From Effusibacillus dendaii (GTDB taxonomy: Bacteria > Bacillota > Bacilli > Tumebacillales > Effusibacillaceae), in NCBI RefSeq assembly GCF_015097055.1, contig NZ_AP023366.1, positions 2,312,001 through 2,376,000 of the forward strand: a DNA stretch of 64,000 nucleotides, read 5' to 3'. The position numbers were made by a program, and so were the translations under genes. The notes beneath the pieces were generated by a model that had not been told where the DNA came from, did no database searches, and worked only from the letters and a program-made list of their open reading frames with translations. Numbering within the stretch: position 1 is the first letter of the stretch; every line of letters begins with the position of its first letter. Shown one piece after another: positions 28,593 through 39,239 of the stretch.

Positions 28593-29729
28593 TTAATAAA
28601 TCCGAATCGGTAAAATCAGATGGATATAATCCGGATTGTCTGGCAGCTTGATCAAGAACGGACTCATCGCTCCCGTAAATTCAATCAGGATTTTATCGCT
28701 TTCGATGACTCGCAATGCATCGATCAAATACTTGGCGTTGCAGGCAATCAACAGGTCCTCACCAGAAAAATCGTCCGCTGCAATGTTTTCCGTCACTTTT
28801 CCCACATCAGCCGAATTGGAGGAAATTTCAAACTGGTCCGCTTTTATATTCAAACGCACCACGTTGTTGTCGTTATCTCTCGCAATCAACGCTGCCCGTT
28901 CCACCGCATCAAGAAGAGACTTGGTCGCAACGTGCACGTGGGTCTTGAATGAGGCGGGAATGATCCGTGACGTGTCAGGATACTGCCCGTCTATCAACCG
29001 GGAATAAAATTTAGTCTGACCAAACCGGAATAAAATCTGGTTGTCTGCTATAACCACATCAACCAGACTGTCCTGATCAGGCAAAAGTCTGCTTAATTCG
29101 GATAAGCTTTTGCCGGGAATGATCACATTGTCGAATGCAAGATCGGCAGACGCTTCTACCCTTGCGTTTCTTTGCGCCAAACGATGGCTATCTGTTGCCA
29201 CAAAACGCAATTCTCCCTGCTGCATAGACGCGACAACGCCTGTCAGTACAGGTCTGATTTCTTCGGTAGACACAGCCGGCACCGTTTGCCGAATCATTTC
29301 TTTCAGCACAAGAGAAGATGTGCTGAATATTTGATCTCCCGATACTTGCGGCAAGCGGGGAAATTCTTCTGCATGCAATCCATGCAGATTAAACTCAGAA
29401 GAACCGGAACGGATAATTGTCAAATAATTTTGTTTCACTTCCAATTCCACTTGCGAATGTGGAAGTTTACGAACGATTTCGAACAAGTAGCGAGCTGTTA
29501 GAACGATAGAACCTTCTTCCATAATTTGTACATGTTCTTGATCTTCTATGTGGGTTGGGATGTGTGTTTCAATTCCCGTTTCCAGATCGGTGGCTGTCAT
29601 TTGCAGCCCTTCATGGGTTGCGGTTATTTTAATGCCGGATAAGACAGGAATTGTCGTTTTTGTAGAAACTGATCGTTGTACGTTTTGGATTGCAGAAAGA
29701 AGTATACCTCGTTCAATTAACAGCTTCAC
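28593..29729 (-). CDS. dnaN: DNA polymerase III beta sliding clamp
   Basis: This clamp tethers the replicative polymerase to DNA. The 378-residue protein has the three-fold repeat structure; segments such as LSGIKITATHEGLQMTATDL, LTGVVASMQQGELRFVATDS and DNPDYIHLILPIRI at the C-terminus are typical. GTG at 29729 follows GGAGGACATAAA. It is separated from dnaA by 189 nt containing the unwinding-site half of the origin. Confidence 0.98.
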   Translation of the reverse strand: MKLLIERGILLSAIQNVQRSVSTKTTIPVLSGIKITATHEGLQMTATDLETGIETHIPTHIEDQEHVQIMEEGSIVLTARYLFEIVRKLPHSQVELEVKQNYLTIIRSGSSEFNLHGLHAEEFPRLPQVSGDQIFSTSSLVLKEMIRQTVPAVSTEEIRPVLTGVVASMQQGELRFVATDSHRLAQRNARVEASADLAFDNVIIPGKSLSELSRLLPDQDSLVDVVIADNQILFRFGQTKFYSRLIDGQYPDTSRIIPASFKTHVHVATKSLLDAVERAALIARDNDNNVVRLNIKADQFEISSNSADVGKVTENIAADDFSGEDLLIACNAKYLIDALRVIESDKILIEFTGAMSPFLIKLPDNPDYIHLILPIRIY

Positions 29730-29788
29730 TTTATGTCCTCCTTAATCACACTTGTTTCCTCATGTGCTGTCATAAAACTTTTGCGCCG

Positions 29789-29870
29789 TTCATAATCATA
29801 TTAATTTCTAAGTAAATTATTCATAGTAGTAATAAGGTCTGTGGATTTGTGGATAAACTCTGTGGATTCT
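29789..29870. other. oriC, dnaA-dnaN part: DNA unwinding element, DnaA-trio and DnaA boxes
   Basis: Three DnaA-box sequences are spaced closely: TGTGGATTT (29840..29848), TGTGGATAA (29848..29856, perfect) and TGTGGATTC (29861..29869). Beside them TAGTAGTAATAA (29824..29835) fits the DnaA-trio pattern 3'-(G/A)AT-5' repeated four times, with GG between trio and boxes. The adjoining stretch 29789..29823 is very AT-rich. This order (boxes, GC step, trio, AT-rich tract) is that of the B. subtilis basal unwinding system. Confidence 0.8.
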
Positions 29871-29918
29871 TATTTTGTCTAATTTTGTCGATGTTGAAAG
29901 TATGTTGATAACTTCCCT

Positions 29919-31274
29919 TTATACTTTGATTTTCTCACGCAGCGATTCCACCGTTTGTCTTAGCGAATAGTTGTTTTCCAACTCCTTAGCGATTTTATCA
30001 TGTGCGTGAATCACGGTTGTGTGATCCCGGCCGCCAAATTCATCGCCGATTTTGGGAAGTGAAAAATCGGTCAATTCTCTTGCCAAATACATGGCAATCT
30101 GTCTGGGAAAGGCAACTGCCTTCGTTCTTTTTTTGGCTTTAAAATCATCAATACGAAGGTCAAAATGTTCTCCGACAACTCTTTGGATGTCGCTGATCGT
30201 AATCATTTTCGGCCGTGAATCGGAAATGATATCTTTCAACGCTTCTTGCGCCAGGTTTGCGTTCAAGTCCTGGTTAATCAGCGAGGAATAAGCCACAACA
30301 CGGATCAAGGCGCCTTCCAGTTCGCGGATGTTTGTATCGATCTTGTTGGCAATATACATAATTACATCATTCGGTATGCTTAAACCATCCGCTTTGGCTT
30401 TCTTTCGTAAGATCGCGACGCGCGTTTCCAGATCAGGGGGTTGAATATCTGTAATCAGTCCCCATTCGAATCGGGAACGGAGCCGATCCTCCAAGGTGGG
30501 GATATCTTTCGGCGGTCTGTCGCTTGATATGATGATTTGCTTGCTCTCTTCATGCAAGGTGTTAAACGTATGGAAAAATTCTTCCTGTGTCTGTTCTTTT
30601 CCCGCCAGGAACTGAATATCATCTATCAACAAAACATCGATGTTCCTGTATTTATTGCGAAAATCCTCCGTACGATTGTATTGAATCGCGTTAATAAACT
30701 CATTTGTAAACTTTTCAGAAGAAATGTAGAGAACTTTCATCGCCGGGTTATGTTCCGATACATAGTGGCCGATGGCATGCATCAAGTGGGTTTTTCCTAG
30801 ACCGACTCCCCCATAAATAAAAAAAGGATTATATGCCCTGGAGGGAGCTTCCGCCACTGCCAGTGCGGCTGCGTGGGCAAACCGGTTACCCGACCCGATG
30901 ACAAATGTTTCAAACTTGTATTTCGGATTAAGGGCCGAGGGAACAAATTCTTCCGACAGATCCGGTCGACGTACTGTTTCTTTTGCGAGAGGCTGTTCTT
31001 TGGAAATAAATTGTTCTGGCGCAATTTGCGGAATCACAAACTTAACCCGCATATTGGTCAAAGCAATTGAAGTTAGAGTTTCATTAATGATGTTCAAATA
31101 CCTTGATTCCAACCAATCTCTTGAAAAGTCGTTCGGGACCGAGGCAACCAACGTATTCCCTTCAATGGAAACCGGTTTAATCACTTTAAACCAAGTTTCA
31201 ATACTCGGCTGGGAAAGCGTGTGTTCCAAGAGGGAAAGCGTTTTTTGCCAAAGATCTTCCGCATGCCAATCCAT
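29919..31274 (-). CDS. dnaA: Chromosomal replication initiator DnaA
   Basis: DnaA binds the origin boxes and melts the unwinding element. The 451-residue protein has domain I ([23 protein letters not shown]), a Walker [17 protein letters not shown] near residue 157, Walker [15 protein letters not shown], a sensor region with [14 protein letters not shown], and the domain IV signature [22 protein letters not shown] at 31274 follows AGGAGGTAGGAA; a longer reading is unlikely. DnaA boxes on both sides would allow autoregulation. Confidence 0.98.
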   Translation of the reverse strand: MDWHAEDLWQKTLSLLEHTLSQPSIETWFKVIKPVSIEGNTLVASVPNDFSRDWLESRYLNIINETLTSIALTNMRVKFVIPQIAPEQFISKEQPLAKETVRRPDLSEEFVPSALNPKYKFETFVIGSGNRFAHAAALAVAEAPSRAYNPFFIYGGVGLGKTHLMHAIGHYVSEHNPAMKVLYISSEKFTNEFINAIQYNRTEDFRNKYRNIDVLLIDDIQFLAGKEQTQEEFFHTFNTLHEESKQIIISSDRPPKDIPTLEDRLRSRFEWGLITDIQPPDLETRVAILRKKAKADGLSIPNDVIMYIANKIDTNIRELEGALIRVVAYSSLINQDLNANLAQEALKDIISDSRPKMITISDIQRVVGEHFDLRIDDFKAKKRTKAVAFPRQIAMYLARELTDFSLPKIGDEFGGRDHTTVIHAHDKIAKELENNYSLRQTVESLREKIKV

Positions 31275-31715
31275 AAAACAATTCCTACCTCCTAGCCAAG
31301 ACGATTGTCCCAGAGTTACTCGACAAGAAAAAAAAAGCCACAATTACAAATCAATGTTTGTGGATAAAACTGATAGGAAATTTGTTGAAATTACGCGGTA
31401 TAACTCAGAAACACGGCTCCAATGAGGATATGTGAATTCTTTCAATCCACCTAGAGGATAAGTATTCACAAGATTATCCACAAGGTGTGGACAAGTTTGT
31501 GTATAAAAGCAGGTTATCCACTGCAATTGTAAATTCATGATAACAAAATTTGTCGTAGAACTGCAATGATTTTTTAAAAGTTACCCACAGAACGGACATT
31601 GTTCCAAACAGAATGTCCGCAGGCCTGTGGATTGTGGATAGATGGTTGAAAAAATTGTCGAAATTTGTGGATATTCAGGGGAGGGCATCTGGAATTTACT
31701 CACATGTGTATAACC
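31275..31715. other. oriC, region upstream of dnaA: DnaA-box cluster
   Basis: This gap between dnaA and rpmH holds many DnaA boxes. Perfect or near-perfect ones include TGTGGATAA (31359..31367), TTATCCACA (31474..31482), TGTGGACAA (31486..31494), TGTGTATAA (31498..31506 and 31705..31713), TTATCCACT (31514..31522), TTACCCACA (31581..31589), TGTGGATTG (31626..31634), TGTGGATAG (31633..31641) and TGTGGATAT (31666..31674). Together with the dnaA-dnaN cluster this forms a bipartite origin. It should also be the GC-skew switch point, since the genes diverge here. Confidence 0.92.
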
Positions 31716-31745
31716 TTGACATTTGGCTTTGGACATGTCTATAAT
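31716..31745 (+). promoter_or_regulatory. Promoter of rpmH-rnpA
   Basis: TTGACA (31716..31721) and TATAAT (31740..31745) are separated by 18 bp, a consensus sigma-A promoter about 75 nt before rpmH. A DnaA box (31705..31713) abuts the -35. Confidence 0.85.
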
Positions 31746-31818
31746 TACCTAGTATGTGGATGACGGAAAATCATTTGTTTCGTGAGAGATATGGTTTTTT
31801 GCTATAGGGGGTGTCAAG

Positions 31819-31953
31819 ATGAGACCGACGTTTCAACCGAACGTTCGCAAGCGTAAGAAAGTTCACGGTTTCCGTAAACGTATGAGCACGAAAAACGGCC
31901 GTAAAGTATTGGCTGCTCGTCGCCGTAAAGGAAGAAAGGTATTGTCCGCATAA
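31819..31953 (+). CDS. rpmH: 50S ribosomal protein L34
   Basis: This 44-residue, highly basic protein starts [19 protein letters not shown] and ends [11 protein letters not shown], as expected for L34. ATG at 31819 follows AGGGGGTG. It begins the plus-strand side of the origin, as in nearly all bacteria. Confidence 0.98.
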   Translation: MRPTFQPNVRKRKKVHGFRKRMSTKNGRKVLAARRRKGRKVLSA

Positions 31954-31984
31954 GGCCACAAATTTCGTTTGTGGTCTTTTTTTA
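31954..31984 (+). terminator. Terminator or attenuator after rpmH
   Basis: GGCCACAAA TTTCG TTTGTGGTC is followed by seven T directly behind the rpmH stop. Readthrough would supply rnpA. Confidence 0.85.
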
Positions 31985-32027
31985 ACTGTTTAAAAGCTCG
32001 GTTTTTTTGTCATACTGAGAGGTAATT

Positions 32028-32366
32028 ATGAATAAAATCCATAGACTGAAAGATAATCGCGATTTTAGCCGCGTTTTTCAACAAGGCAAGTCAGTTGCGA
32101 ACCGGTACCTGGTTTTATATCATGCTCCTAACCAATTGGAACATTACCGGGTGGGTATTTCGGTGTCAAAAAAGATAGGTATTGCCGTGGTTCGAAATAA
32201 GGTCAAACGATATGTCAGGGAGGCTTTTCGAACGTCAGGCATCGATTCCTTTTTGTCAGTCGATTTTGTGATTATTGCCAGACAGCCTGCAGTCGATTTG
32301 GATTTCACCGATTTTTGTTGCCACCTCGCACACTTATTGCACAAAGCGGGATACATAAGAAAATGA
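32028..32366 (+). CDS. rnpA: Ribonuclease P protein component
   Basis: RnpA assists the RNase P ribozyme in tRNA 5' maturation. The 112-residue basic protein shows [20 protein letters not shown] and the RNR-type signature [18 protein letters not shown]. Its TGA stop overlaps the yidD start by ATGA. It follows rpmH. Confidence 0.97.
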   Translation: MNKIHRLKDNRDFSRVFQQGKSVANRYLVLYHAPNQLEHYRVGISVSKKIGIAVVRNKVKRYVREAFRTSGIDSFLSVDFVIIARQPAVDLDFTDFCCHLAHLLHKAGYIRK

Positions 32367-32596
32367 AACGCTTGCCTATTTTGTTGATTCAATTTTATCG
32401 CAAATGGATTTCTCCTTTAAAACCTCCTTCTTGCCGTTTTTACCCAACTTGTTCCGAATATGCCGTTGAGGCGATCGAGAAGCACGGTTTGTTGCGAGGG
32501 GGATGGTTGACGTTGATCCGGATAGGAAAGTGTGCTCCATGGCATCCTGGTGGAATCGATTTGGTGCCGGAACGCAAACGCAGGGGTTCGAACTAG
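32363..32596 (+). CDS. yidD: Membrane protein insertion efficiency factor YidD
   Basis: This 77-residue protein has the family core [20 protein letters not shown] then [12 protein letters not shown] and [13 protein letters not shown]. The start is the ATG in the ATGA overlap with rnpA. It is placed between rnpA and yidC as in most bacteria and is thought to aid insertion of membrane proteins by YidC. Confidence 0.95.
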   Translation: MKRLPILLIQFYRKWISPLKPPSCRFYPTCSEYAVEAIEKHGLLRGGWLTLIRIGKCAPWHPGGIDLVPERKRRGSN

Positions 32597-32608
32597 GAGG
32601 GGACTTTT

Positions 32609-33346
32609 TTGAAAAAACTTCGCAATTTTTCGCTTTTAATGTTAGTGGCTTTAGTTACGGCGGGGTGTGGCGCCAGGCCCATGGGTGAATTAAATCGTTC
32701 AAATATATGGGGGAAGTTTGTCGGTTTGATTTCAGACGCCCTCGATTATTTCGGTCACCTGCTAGGCGATTATGGCCTTTCGATTTTGGTCGTTACATTG
32801 ATTGTACGAATTATTATTTTTCCATTGGTGTACAAGCAGTTGAAACACTCAAAGGTTATGCAGGAAATGCAGCCTGAAATGACGAAAATTCGTGAAAAGT
32901 ATAAAGATGATCCGCAGCGAATGAATCAAGAAATGATGAAGTTGTTCCAGTCGAAAGGAACAAATCCGCTATCGGGTTGTCTGCCGATTTTGGTGCAAAT
33001 GCCTATTTTGATTGGTCTTTATCAGGCAATCATGTATAACCATGATATTCAGAATGCGAGGTTTCTCGGTTTAGTTCCATTGGGACAGCCGGATCATACT
33101 TTTATTTTACCTGTGCTGGCTGCGCTTACCACATTCATTCAGACCCGAATGACAATGATGGATATAAATAACCCGCAGCAAAAGATGATGATGTATATTA
33201 TGCCGGCCATGATTTTCTTCTTCAGTTTTTCTTTTCCGGCTGCTCTCGCGCTTTATTGGGCGTTCGGCAACATTTTGACCATTATTCAGTACTATTTCTT
33301 GAAACGACCGCAAGCGGCAGCCAAACAGGGGGGCGCCAATAAATGA
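32609..33346 (+). CDS. spoIIIJ: Membrane protein insertase YidC/SpoIIIJ (lipoprotein)
   Basis: This insertase folds proteins into the membrane and, in spore formers, is needed for sigma-G activation. The 245-residue protein has a lipoprotein signal with lipobox VTAGC at about residues 16-20, the conserved loop ending MPILIGLYQAIMYN, and about five membrane segments. TTG at 32609 follows AGGAGGGG. The stop overlaps the jag start (ATGA). Confidence 0.96.
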   Translation: MKKLRNFSLLMLVALVTAGCGARPMGELNRSNIWGKFVGLISDALDYFGHLLGDYGLSILVVTLIVRIIIFPLVYKQLKHSKVMQEMQPEMTKIREKYKDDPQRMNQEMMKLFQSKGTNPLSGCLPILVQMPILIGLYQAIMYNHDIQNARFLGLVPLGQPDHTFILPVLAALTTFIQTRMTMMDINNPQQKMMMYIMPAMIFFFSFSFPAALALYWAFGNILTIIQYYFLKRPQAAAKQGGANK

Positions 33347-34044
33347 AACGAGTTGTGACCACCGGTAAGACAGTGGAAGAAGCGATTCAGGTCGCTCTTG
33401 ACAAGTTGGGGGTTTCTGAAGATCAGATTGATGTTCGTGTTCTGACGAAACCCTCGCGTGGTCTGTTTGGCTTGATCGGATCCCGTGAAGCGGAGATTGA
33501 GGCAGTTGTTAAAGAAGCTGAGCAGGCAATCGAAACGGCCGACTTAAAACCGGAAGTGTTTGACCCGTTGCCGGATGATCAAATCGTTGATGTATCTGTG
33601 GCGGTTGAAAGAGCCGAACAATTTTTGAATGATCTGGTCCGTTCCATGAATTTGAATGCGCAAATTACGGTTCGTCAGGATAAAGACGGGTTTTACCTTT
33701 TTGAAATTGAAGGAGGACAACTCGGCATCCTGATTGGGAAACGCGGTCAGACATTGGATGCTGTGCAGTATCTGGTCAATTTGGTGGCAAATAAACATTC
33801 GAAATCTTTTTTGCGAATTATATTGGATGCAGAAGGATACAGACAACGACGTAAGGAAACACTTGAACGTTTGGCGGACCGCCTGGCAAAGCAGGTGATT
33901 CGGGAGCGGAAAGAAATTGAATTGGAACCGATGCCTGCGCATGAACGAAAAGTCATTCATACCTATCTGCAGGGATATAAACAGGTTGGCACTCGCAGCG
34001 TCGGTGAGGAACCGAATCGCAAAGTGACAATTTTTCCAAAGTAG
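33343..34044 (+). CDS. jag: RNA-binding protein Jag/KhpB
   Basis: The 233-residue protein contains an N-terminal Jag_N domain (VVTTGKTVEEAIQVALDKLG), a KH domain (ILIGKRGQTLDAVQYLVNL) and a C-terminal R3H domain (LEPMPAHERKVIHTYLQG). It binds RNA and is always next to yidC in Firmicutes. The ATG overlaps the yidC stop codon. A terminator follows its stop. Confidence 0.95.
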   Translation: MKRVVTTGKTVEEAIQVALDKLGVSEDQIDVRVLTKPSRGLFGLIGSREAEIEAVVKEAEQAIETADLKPEVFDPLPDDQIVDVSVAVERAEQFLNDLVRSMNLNAQITVRQDKDGFYLFEIEGGQLGILIGKRGQTLDAVQYLVNLVANKHSKSFLRIILDAEGYRQRRKETLERLADRLAKQVIRERKEIELEPMPAHERKVIHTYLQGYKQVGTRSVGEEPNRKVTIFPK

Positions 34045-34049
34045 TCCGC

Positions 34050-34076
34050 AACCGTCTAAGATGACGGTTTTTTTTC
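34050..34076 (+). terminator. Terminator after jag
   Basis: AACCGTC TAAGAT GACGGTT is followed by further T residues, closing the rpmH-jag unit. Confidence 0.87.
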
Positions 34077-34148
34077 TGAATGGGAAATGATTATGATAAA
34101 ATAAAAGCTGTCTTTTTGAAAGTCAGTTGATTCTCTTGGGGGATTCCT

Positions 34149-35528
34149 ATGCTAGAGTTTGATACGATAGCAGCAATTGCAACAGCGTTGGGGGAAGGCA
34201 GCATTGGTGTTATTCGAATTAGCGGTCCTGACGCGATCAAAGTAGCCGATACCGTTTTTCACTCCAGACAAAAACTGGCGGATGCTGCCTCTCATACGCT
34301 TCATTATGGTTATATTACCGTCCCCGAAACGGGTGAAAAGGTGGACGAAGTATTGGTTTCCCTGATGAGATCACCAAGGAGTTTTACAAGAGAAGATGTG
34401 GTTGAAATCAGTTGTCACGGCGGTATCATTGTAATTCAACGGGTTCTCCAGCTTGTACTCGGGGCCGGTGCTCGATTGGCTGAACCTGGCGAGTTTACAA
34501 AGCGGGCTTTTCTAAACGGACGGATTGATTTGTCACAAGCGGAAGCCATCATTGATCTGATCCGTTCAAAAACGGATTCTTCCATGAAAATTGCCTTTCG
34601 CCAGGTGGAGGGGTTTTTACGCAAAAAGATTGCCTCTTTGCGGCAAACCATGATTGAATTGATGGCACATATAGAAGTCACAATCGATTATCCTGAACAT
34701 GATGTAGAAGATGTTGCGATTCGGCAAATTATCCGACAGGGCAACGAGATGCGAAACGAGATCCGGTCTCTTTTGCAGGGGTCACGAACCGGGCGGATTT
34801 ACCGGGAAGGAATTCGCACTGTGATTATTGGAAAACCGAACGTGGGGAAATCGTCACTTTTAAATTTGCTGTCCCGTACAGATCGGGCGATTGTTACGGA
34901 TATCCCGGGAACCACGCGTGATATTTTGGAAGAACAGATCAGCATCCGGGGCATCCCGATCCAGATCATCGATACGGCCGGTATTCGGGAGACAGAAGAT
35001 GTGGTGGAACGAATCGGCGTGGAACGAAGCCGAGGCGCTTTAGAAGAGGCGGATCTCATTCTTTTCATGTTGGACGCCAGCCGTCCGCTTGATGACACAG
35101 ACCGCGAATTGCTGACCTATACGGCGAATAAACCAACCGTTATTATATTGAACAAATTGGATTTGCCTCGACGAATGAATCTTGATGAAATCCGGCACAT
35201 CGCTTCTTCCGGAATATTTGTTGAGATGTCTGTCAAAGAAACGAGTGGTTTGGAAAAGCTTGAACAGCAAGTGGAAAGTTTGTTTTTGAGCGGTTCGATT
35301 GAGGGAAAAGAGGCTGCTTATGTATCGAATGTCCGTCATATTTCGCTGTTGGAAAAAGCGGACCGTCAGCTTAAGGATGCAATTGAATCGGCGGAGGCCG
35401 GGATGACACTCGATCTTGTAGCGGTTGATATTCGGGAAGCGTGGGAAACTTTAGGCGAGATTATTGGGGAAACGGCGGGGGAAGATCTGTTGGACCAGAT
35501 TTTTTCCCAATTCTGTTTGGGTAAGTAA
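34149..35528 (+). CDS. mnmE: tRNA modification GTPase MnmE
   Basis: With MnmG it installs the carboxymethylaminomethyl group at wobble U34. The 459-residue protein has an N-terminal folate-binding domain (GEGSIGVIRISGPDA), a G domain with IGKPNVGKSSLLNLL, DIPGTTRDI, DTAGIRET and NKLD, and the C-terminal CLGK, a variant of the CIGK motif. It starts at 34149 behind a GGGG-rich site and is followed by mnmG and rsmG. Confidence 0.97.
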   Translation: MLEFDTIAAIATALGEGSIGVIRISGPDAIKVADTVFHSRQKLADAASHTLHYGYITVPETGEKVDEVLVSLMRSPRSFTREDVVEISCHGGIIVIQRVLQLVLGAGARLAEPGEFTKRAFLNGRIDLSQAEAIIDLIRSKTDSSMKIAFRQVEGFLRKKIASLRQTMIELMAHIEVTIDYPEHDVEDVAIRQIIRQGNEMRNEIRSLLQGSRTGRIYREGIRTVIIGKPNVGKSSLLNLLSRTDRAIVTDIPGTTRDILEEQISIRGIPIQIIDTAGIRETEDVVERIGVERSRGALEEADLILFMLDASRPLDDTDRELLTYTANKPTVIILNKLDLPRRMNLDEIRHIASSGIFVEMSVKETSGLEKLEQQVESLFLSGSIEGKEAAYVSNVRHISLLEKADRQLKDAIESAEAGMTLDLVAVDIREAWETLGEIIGETAGEDLLDQIFSQFCLGK

Positions 35529-35549
35529 TCAGGAACGGGGGTGTCTGTG

Positions 35550-37439
35550 ATGAGGTATTTTGCTGGAGAGTATCAGGTAATTGTAATTGGTGCCGGTCAT
35601 GCCGGATGTGAGGCCGCATTGGCAGCCGCGCGGATAGGATGTAAAACGCTTTTGCTAAATATCAGTCTGGATACGGTGGCTTATATGCCCTGCAATCCGT
35701 CGGTTGGCGGTCCGGCAAAAGGGAATGTGGTTCGTGAAATTGATGCCCTTGGCGGGGAAATGGCAGCGAATATTGACAAAACGTATATTCAGATGCGGCT
35801 TTTGAACACAGGGAAAGGGCCTGCTGTACACGCATTGCGTGCGCAAGCGGACAAAGCGCTGTATAGTTTGACCATGAAAGAAACAATTGAACATACTCCC
35901 AATCTGACATTGCGCCAGGCGATGGTGGAAGAGTTGTTGGTTGAAAACGGACGTATCAAGGGCGTTGTAACCCGTACAGGCGCGGAGTATCATGCGCAGG
36001 CTGTTGTGTTGACGACTGGGACTTATTTAAGAGGCCGCGTCATTATTGGCGATGTTTCTTATCAAAGTGGTCCGAACGGTCAAATGCCCTCCTTGAAATT
36101 AACCGATTCTTTACTGGATTTGGGTTTTGAATTAACCCGCTTTAAGACGGGAACCCCGCCGCGCATTAACAAAAACTCGATCAACTTTGATAAATGTGTC
36201 GTACAGCCGGGTGATCCGGAACCGCTGCATTTTTCTTTTTCGGATGATGTGGCGCCGCGTGAACAGGTCCCGTGTTGGTTGACCTATACAAATGAATCCA
36301 CTCATTCGATCATTATGGAAAATCTTCACCGGGCACCGATGTATTCCGGCGATATTAAAGGAACGGGCCCCCGCTATTGTCCTTCTATCGAAGATAAGGT
36401 GGTTCGGTTTGCGGATCGACCTGCCCATCAGATTTTCTTGGAACCGGAAGGAAAGAAAACGGCAGAATGGTACGTTCAGGGGTTCTCTACCTCCTTGCCG
36501 GAAGATGTACAGTTTCAGATGCTTCGAACGATTCCCGGGCTGGAGAATGTGGAAATGATGCGGCCCGGTTATGCGATCGAGTATGATGCGATTTTGCCAA
36601 CGCAATTGAAGCTTACGCTTGAATCAAAAGCGATCAGTGGGTTGTATACAGCCGGACAAATTAACGGTACGTCCGGATATGAAGAAGCGGCAGGACAGGG
36701 GATTATGGCGGGAATTAATGCGGCTTTGGGCGCCCTTGATCGTGAGCCTGTGATTTTGGGACGGGCGGACGCATACATTGGCGTCATGATCGATGATTTG
36801 GTTACGAAAGGAACAAACGAACCTTATCGGCTGTTAACCTCCAGGGCTGAATACCGTTTGATTCTGCGCAACGACAATGCTGATTTGCGTTTGATGGAGA
36901 TCGGTCACCGCATAGGGTTGGTGTCCGATCGACGGTTTGAACGATTCCTGAGAAAGAAAGAGGGAATCCAAAACGAGATAAGCCGTTTGAAATCGATCCG
37001 GTTTAAAGCGGATGAGATCAACCTGTTTTTGATTCAAAAAGAGACCCATCCGCTCGATAAAGATCAAGCTGTCACATTGGACCAGCTGTTAAAGCGGCCG
37101 GAGATCGATTACAAATCGATCCAGGAAATTGCGCCAGCTCCGCAAACCGTGCATCCGGAAGTAGCGGAGCAGGTTGAAATCCAGATTAAATACGCAGGGT
37201 ATATTGAGAAGCAAACACAGCAGATTGAACGGCAAAAGAAGCTGGAAGCGCGGCTGATTCCGGATCATATCGACTATCATGAGGTGCAGGGTTTGTCTTC
37301 TGAGGCAAAAGAAAAGTTGGCTAAAATACGACCTCGTTCAATTGGTCAAGCATCACGTATTTCGGGTGTAAATCCGGCGGATATTTCGATTTTGCTGGTC
37401 TGGCTGGAAAGTAAGATTAAAAGGAGCGCCGGCGCATGA
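35550..37439 (+). CDS. mnmG: tRNA uridine-5-carboxymethylaminomethyl modification enzyme MnmG
   Basis: This FAD-dependent partner of MnmE has 629 residues. It shows the dinucleotide site [42 protein letters not shown] and [24 protein letters not shown] at 35541 is also in frame, but ATG at 35550 sits well behind CGGGGGTG and gives the usual N-terminus. Its stop overlaps the rsmG start by ATGA. Confidence 0.97.
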   Translation: MRYFAGEYQVIVIGAGHAGCEAALAAARIGCKTLLLNISLDTVAYMPCNPSVGGPAKGNVVREIDALGGEMAANIDKTYIQMRLLNTGKGPAVHALRAQADKALYSLTMKETIEHTPNLTLRQAMVEELLVENGRIKGVVTRTGAEYHAQAVVLTTGTYLRGRVIIGDVSYQSGPNGQMPSLKLTDSLLDLGFELTRFKTGTPPRINKNSINFDKCVVQPGDPEPLHFSFSDDVAPREQVPCWLTYTNESTHSIIMENLHRAPMYSGDIKGTGPRYCPSIEDKVVRFADRPAHQIFLEPEGKKTAEWYVQGFSTSLPEDVQFQMLRTIPGLENVEMMRPGYAIEYDAILPTQLKLTLESKAISGLYTAGQINGTSGYEEAAGQGIMAGINAALGALDREPVILGRADAYIGVMIDDLVTKGTNEPYRLLTSRAEYRLILRNDNADLRLMEIGHRIGLVSDRRFERFLRKKEGIQNEISRLKSIRFKADEINLFLIQKETHPLDKDQAVTLDQLLKRPEIDYKSIQEIAPAPQTVHPEVAEQVEIQIKYAGYIEKQTQQIERQKKLEARLIPDHIDYHEVQGLSSEAKEKLAKIRPRSIGQASRISGVNPADISILLVWLESKIKRSAGA

Positions 37440-38164
37440 GCCAACTGTTATTTGACCAATTTGCGAAAGAAATTCAATCTGAGATCGGTATAGAAGTGGG
37501 TAAGGGGGACCTTGCCCGCTTTGCACGTTATTACGAACTGTTGGTGGAATGGAATGAACGAATCAATCTGACCGCCATTACAGAGCAATCTGCTGTGTAT
37601 TGGAAACACTTTTATGATTCGGTGACTTTGTTGACAGTACCGGAATTTGACCGTTCTGCCGATCTGCTGGATGTGGGGGCGGGGGCAGGCTTTCCGTCGG
37701 TGCCTCTACAGATTTTATGCCCGGATTTAAAAGTCACAGTGCTGGATTCGCTGCAGAAGCGGATTTCTTTTTTGCAGGAGTTGTTCAAAGAGCTGCATCT
37801 CCCGAATTTTTCCGCCGTCCACGGCCGGGCGGAGGATTATGGAAGGGATCCAAAATGGCGTGAATCGTTCCACCAGGTTACGGCTCGTGCGCTTGCCCGG
37901 TTACCGGTGTTGTTGGAGTTTTGTTTGCCGTTCGTCAAGACGGGGGGATATTTCTTTGCGATGAAAGGCCCGGACGGGGAAGCGGAATTGCAGGAATCAG
38001 CAAAAGCGTTGGAGACGTTGGGGGGGAAACTGCACAGTATTCGCACATTCGACATCTCTCAAATCGAGGGTAAACGCACTATCATTGCGATTAAAAAGAT
38101 CCGTCCAACACCGAAAGCATATCCCCGCAAAGCGGGAACACCCGCGAAAAAACCAATTGTATAA
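37436..38164 (+). CDS. rsmG: 16S rRNA (guanine-527-N7)-methyltransferase
   Basis: This SAM-dependent enzyme methylates G527 of 16S rRNA. The 242-residue protein shows [20 protein letters not shown], the SAM loop [15 protein letters not shown] and [19 protein letters not shown]. The basic C-terminal tail ([13 protein letters not shown]) is typical. The start overlaps the mnmG stop. Confidence 0.97.
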   Translation: MSQLLFDQFAKEIQSEIGIEVGKGDLARFARYYELLVEWNERINLTAITEQSAVYWKHFYDSVTLLTVPEFDRSADLLDVGAGAGFPSVPLQILCPDLKVTVLDSLQKRISFLQELFKELHLPNFSAVHGRAEDYGRDPKWRESFHQVTARALARLPVLLEFCLPFVKTGGYFFAMKGPDGEAELQESAKALETLGGKLHSIRTFDISQIEGKRTIIAIKKIRPTPKAYPRKAGTPAKKPIV

Positions 38165-38214
38165 GAAGGAACTTTAGATTGGTACCGCGAATAATTACCT
38201 GCAAACATAGAAAG

Positions 38215-38228
38215 TTTTCTCGGGAAAT
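38215..38228 (+). promoter_or_regulatory. Probable Noc-binding site upstream of noc
   Basis: TTTTCTCGGGAAAT matches 12 of 14 positions of the Noc consensus ATTTCCCGGGAAAT. It lies 20 nt before the noc start and could serve in autoregulation. Confidence 0.55.
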
Positions 38229-38247
38229 ATCCTGTGGGGGAATGGCG

Positions 38248-39075
38248 ATGAAAGATCAATTATCGAGGATTTTTGGCATTGCGGATAAGGAGCTGAGCGG
38301 AGCAGGGTCGGAAGAAGTGAAGCAGCTGCCGATCGATTCTATTCAACCGAATCGCTATCAGCCACGGTCCGTTTTTGATGATGAAAGAATTGACGAATTA
38401 AGTCAGACGATCCGGACACATGGTTTGATTCAACCCATTGTCGTTCGCCGCAACGGTTCGGGATATGAACTGATTGCAGGCGAGCGTCGTTGGCGTGCTG
38501 CCAAAAAATTGGGTCTTAACCAGATACCGGCGATTGTTAGAGAGCTAAGTGATGTTCAGGCAGCCTCTGTGGCGTTGATTGAAAATCTGCAACGTGAGGG
38601 CTTGTCGGCTATTGAAGAAGCTTACGCCTATCAAAAGCTGCAGGAGCTGCACGGGCTTACGCAGGAAAGCCTGGCACAACGTCTTGGCAAAGCACAGTCA
38701 ACTGTTGCTAACAAACTTCGTTTGCTGAATTTGCCGGAAGAAGTACATCAAGCGCTTCTCACCAGGCAAATTACAGAACGTCACGCAAGAGCGATGTTGT
38801 CGCTTCCCACTGCTGAATTACAGCTAAAAGTACTGGCCGAAGTGATTGATAAACAGTGGAACGTGAAGCAGACAGAACTTCGGATTGAAAAGCTGCTTGA
38901 AATGGAAAATCCGAAAAAGAAAGCGCGCAAAGTTTCTTTTTCAAAAGATGTCCGATTGGCCCTGAATACGATTCGGCAATCGATGGATATGATTCGAAAA
39001 ACAGGAATTTCATTGGAAACGGAAGAACATGATCATGCTGATTACTATCAAATTGTGATCCGCGTGCCAAAATAA
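38248..39075 (+). CDS. noc: Nucleoid occlusion protein Noc
   Basis: This CTP-dependent ParB-family protein keeps the division septum off the nucleoid. The 275-residue protein shows an amphipathic N-terminus ([11 protein letters not shown]) for membrane contact, then [49 protein letters not shown] and the helix-turn-helix [20 protein letters not shown]. Of two close ATGs, 38248 has the better spacing from GTGGGGG. Its place between rsmG and soj separates it from the paralogue Spo0J. Confidence 0.93.
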   Translation: MKDQLSRIFGIADKELSGAGSEEVKQLPIDSIQPNRYQPRSVFDDERIDELSQTIRTHGLIQPIVVRRNGSGYELIAGERRWRAAKKLGLNQIPAIVRELSDVQAASVALIENLQREGLSAIEEAYAYQKLQELHGLTQESLAQRLGKAQSTVANKLRLLNLPEEVHQALLTRQITERHARAMLSLPTAELQLKVLAEVIDKQWNVKQTELRIEKLLEMENPKKKARKVSFSKDVRLALNTIRQSMDMIRKTGISLETEEHDHADYYQIVIRVPK

Positions 39076-39239
39076 GTTTTCTGATTAAATTTTACGGCTG
39101 TTGTTCCATCTGTTTTTAGGGATTGATTGCCGGGTAGGTTTAAAAATTCGAATGTCGTTTACCTGCGGCGGTTTCTTTTTTGTATTCTATCTTGTAAAAT
39201 AAAATTTACGAGAATCATAGTCTAACGAGGTGAAGCTTC

